Shown: piece after piece, positions 5,718-7,225 of the stretch | Layout: each line of letters starts with the position of its first letter | Numbering within the stretch: the first letter of the stretch is position 1 | Source of the DNA: Dehalococcoidia bacterium | Lineage (GTDB): Bacteria > Chloroflexota > Dehalococcoidia > Dehalococcoidales > DAOWLH01 | Direction: 5' to 3' | DNA: 7,225 bases | Assembly (NCBI GenBank): GCA_030638985.1 | Contig: DAOWDO010000057.1 | Coordinates: forward strand, 1 to 7,225 | Translations under genes and position numbers: made by a program | Notes under the pieces: model-generated | Told to the model about the DNA's origin: nothing | What the model saw: only the letters and a program-made list of their open reading frames with translations | Databases searched by the model: none

Positions 5718-6814
5718 CACTTACCCCTGACATAGCCGCTGACCATGACATCCGGGCCAATTTTCCCCACGGTAACACGCCCGAGCTTCAAAGAGTCTAC
5801 CACTTTAGCAACACCTTGACCAGCCACCGGCGTTCTTGCCTCTCCGCCACCGATGATGACCGGGGCGATAAAGGCAATCACCTTATCCACCAGCCTCTGG
5901 TCAAAGAGATCCCCCAGGAGAACACCGCCACCCTCAACCAGAACGCCGGTAATCTCTCTCCTGCCCAGCTCCCCTAACAGCCTTTCCAGGTCAATTTTAT
6001 TTTCTACTGCCGGCAGTTCCAGCAGTTCGGCACCCAGCCCGGTAAAGGCAGCCACCTCACCCGGCCTGGCCGGACGGCCCAGCACCAGCAATGTTTTACC
6101 CGTCTCATTGAATATCCGCGCGGTGGGTGATATGCGACCCTTACCATCGACAATCACCCGCAGCGGCTGCCTCACCACTGTCCCACCACGACCGCCACCA
6201 CACCGGGCAGTAAGGTGCGGGTCATCAACCAGCACGGTATTGGCCCCGACCATAATGGCATCGCTGGTGGAGCGCAGGTTATGGGCATAGTACCTGGCCT
6301 CTTCGCTGCTAATCCACCTGGAATCACCGCTGTGAGTAGCTATCTTGCCATCCAGGCTCATGGCAAACTTCACCGTAACAAACGGTAGCCCGGTGGTGAT
6401 GAACTTAACATAGGCCTCATTAATGTCCCTGGCTTCCCGCCCGTGCTCACCGACAACAACCTTGATGCCGGCTTCTTCAAGAGCTTCCCTGCCCCGTCCT
6501 GAAACCAGCGGATTTGGATCAATCATGGCCATGTGAACTTCGGCGATGCCAGCGGTAACGATTGCCCGGCGGCAGGGAGGCGTCCGACCAAAGTGGCAAC
6601 AAGGCTCCAGGGTAATATACATGGTACCGCCCCTGGCTGCCTCTCCAGCCTGTTCCAGAGCCATTACCTCAGCATGGCTGGAGCCTGGCGGCTGAGTATA
6701 GCCCTGCCCGGCGACCACATCGTCCTTGACCACCACCGCACCCACTGCCGGGTTTGGACTAACCTGCCCCAGAGCCAGTCTGGCCAGAGATAGCGCCTGA
6801 GCCATGTAATCCAT
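5717..6814 (-). CDS. ribD: Bifunctional riboflavin-specific deaminase/reductase
   Basis: RibD deaminates the GTP cyclohydrolase II product and then reduces its ribose side chain with NADPH. The 365-residue chain has a zinc-dependent cytidine-deaminase-type domain at about 1-140. HAE (47-49) provides a zinc ligand and the proton shuttle, and EPCCHFGRTPPC (70-81) provides C72 and C81. The reductase domain begins near residue 145 with KFAMSLDGKIA, followed by VDDPHLTAR and a VLVEGGG cofactor loop near residue 293. Length and domain order are standard. The start at 6814 is supported by an in-frame TAG just upstream and by the family-like MDYM start; M4 is the alternative. It is the first gene of the rib operon. 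A -10 box ends six bases before this ATG, so no 5' leader seems possible from that promoter. Confidence 0.97.
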   Translation of the reverse strand: MDYMAQALSLARLALGQVSPNPAVGAVVVKDDVVAGQGYTQPPGSSHAEVMALEQAGEAARGGTMYITLEPCCHFGRTPPCRRAIVTAGIAEVHMAMIDPNPLVSGRGREALEEAGIKVVVGEHGREARDINEAYVKFITTGLPFVTVKFAMSLDGKIATHSGDSRWISSEEARYYAHNLRSTSDAIMVGANTVLVDDPHLTARCGGGRGGTVVRQPLRVIVDGKGRISPTARIFNETGKTLLVLGRPARPGEVAAFTGLGAELLELPAVENKIDLERLLGELGRREITGVLVEGGGVLLGDLFDQRLVDKVIAFIAPVIIGGGEARTPVAGQGVAKVVDSLKLGRVTVGKIGPDVMVSGYVRGK

Positions 6815-6820
6815 AGCACC

Positions 6821-6850
6821 ATTCTAGCACCACCTTTTTTCAAAGTGCAA
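6821..6850 (-). promoter_or_regulatory. Likely promoter of the ribD-ribE-ribBA-ribH operon
   Basis: On the minus strand TTGCAC (6850-6845) and TAGAAT (6826-6821) are 18 bases apart. The -35 is poor (3 of 6), but the -10 matches 5 of 6 and is the same hexamer as in the tRNA-Val promoter. Transcription starting about seven bases after the -10 would begin at the ribD ATG itself, giving a leaderless mRNA. It lies directly after the terminator of the upstream gene, where the operon's promoter is expected. A, G and T runs (AAAAAAGGTGG) fill part of the spacer. Confidence 0.5.
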
Positions 6851-6859
6851 ATTACCAGC

Positions 6860-6890
6860 AAAAAAACGGGGCCGGCTTGGCGCCGGCCCC
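6860..6890 (-). terminator. Intrinsic terminator of the SIMPL-domain gene
   Basis: The minus strand has a perfect nine-pair stem, GGGGCCGGC/GCCGGCCCC, with a five-base loop (GCCAA), followed by one G and seven T's. It begins about 30 bases after the stop codon of the upstream minus-strand gene and separates that gene from the rib operon. The plus strand has no matching T-run, so it works in one direction. Confidence 0.93.
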
Positions 6891-6921
6891 CGCATTGTGC
6901 CAGGCTCTTCTGCCTCATCCA

Positions 6922-7225
6922 TCAGCTGATGCTATAGACCACCTGAACAGTTAGCTGAATCTCCAGTTCTCCCGGGCTGATTGCTGTCTCCGGTGCCGGA
7001 AGCCCCCCCACTATATCAGCCCCGCGGAAGATGATGGGGGGTATATAGCCGCCATATTCATTGATGTAGCTCGGCTTACCCAGCTTTACGCCGCCCAGGT
7101 CAGCCAGCTGCTTCGCCCTGGCCTCGGCATCGGCCATAGCCGCTTCCCGTGCCTCTTCGTTGTATACATCGGGGTCATCCACGGTGAAACTGATGCTGTT
7201 CACCCTGATGCTGTCACCGCCGGCA
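6922..7225 (-). CDS. SIMPL-domain (DUF541/YggE-type) protein, C-terminal part
   Basis: The frame stays open to the right edge, so only the last 100 residues are seen; the GTG at 7203 is an internal valine rather than a start. The fragment fits the C-terminus of the SIMPL (DUF541) family. ISFTVDDPD leads into a helix EEAREAAMADAEARAKQLAD, in which the A-rich AMADAEARAKQLA stretch is typical. GVKLGKPSYINE follows, and the end is a beta strand ISPGELEIQLTVQVVYSIS. Family members are usually secreted or periplasmic, form oligomeric rings in some species, and have no agreed catalytic role. The missing N-terminus, probably with a signal peptide, lies beyond 7225. The gene ends at an intrinsic terminator. 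Confidence 0.85.
   Translation of the reverse strand, partial: AGGDSIRVNSISFTVDDPDVYNEEAREAAMADAEARAKQLADLGGVKLGKPSYINEYGGYIPPIIFRGADIVGGLPAPETAISPGELEIQLTVQVVYSIS

Noticed and set aside
6815..6860. FMN riboswitch upstream of ribD
   Set aside because: The interval is too short and lacks the conserved RFN segments.
6664..6918. Minus-strand open frame spanning the terminator and the start of ribD
   Set aside because: It overlaps ribD in another frame and would run through the strong terminator at 6860-6890; no conserved features.

Overview
The window looks like a stretch of chromosome from a free-living bacterium with moderately high GC. Standard sigma-70-type promoters and Shine-Dalgarno sites are recognisable. 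The ribD-ribE-ribBA-ribH order, a solitary bioY and a stand-alone EF-Tu-domain-2-like protein suggest Chloroflexota, possibly Dehalococcoidia. That placement is inference from gene content and protein style only. I see no phage, IS, CRISPR, toxin-antitoxin or defence genes.

Layout. Positions 1-936 (minus) hold the N-terminal 312 residues of an FAD-dependent oxidoreductase of the L-2-hydroxyglutarate oxidase type; its C-terminus is outside the window. Positions 937-1133 are a divergent promoter region. At 1134-1742 (plus) is a membrane-anchored or secreted hypothetical protein, noticeably AT-richer than its neighbours. Positions 1889-1965 (minus) encode tRNA-Val(GAC) including CCA, with its own promoter. 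bioY (2042-2644) and a 77-residue coiled-coil/CxxC protein (2704-2937) follow on the minus strand. The latter sits under an exact-consensus TTGACA-17-TATAAT promoter. A second promoter 33 bp away drives an 84-residue EF-Tu-domain-2-like protein on the plus strand (3089-3343).

The main block is a complete minus-strand riboflavin operon: ribD (6814-5717), ribE (5717-5088), ribBA (5064-3844) and ribH (3814-3347). Together these cover every dedicated enzymatic step from GTP and ribulose 5-phosphate to riboflavin, apart from the phosphatase that is usually encoded elsewhere. RibBA makes the pyrimidine precursor and the four-carbon unit, RibD deaminates and reduces, RibH condenses to lumazine, and RibE dismutates lumazine to riboflavin. 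I see no FMN riboswitch. A -10 box ends six bases before the ribD ATG, so the operon mRNA may be leaderless. Upstream of it (6860-6890) is a strong intrinsic terminator for the C-terminal part of a SIMPL-domain (DUF541/YggE-type) protein that runs off the right edge.

Most of the window is ordinary core metabolism. The less-described parts are the 77-residue coiled-coil/CxxC protein with its unusually perfect promoter, the AT-rich secreted protein, the free-standing EF-Tu-like barrel and the apparently leaderless, riboswitch-free rib operon. I found no convincing new multi-gene system.
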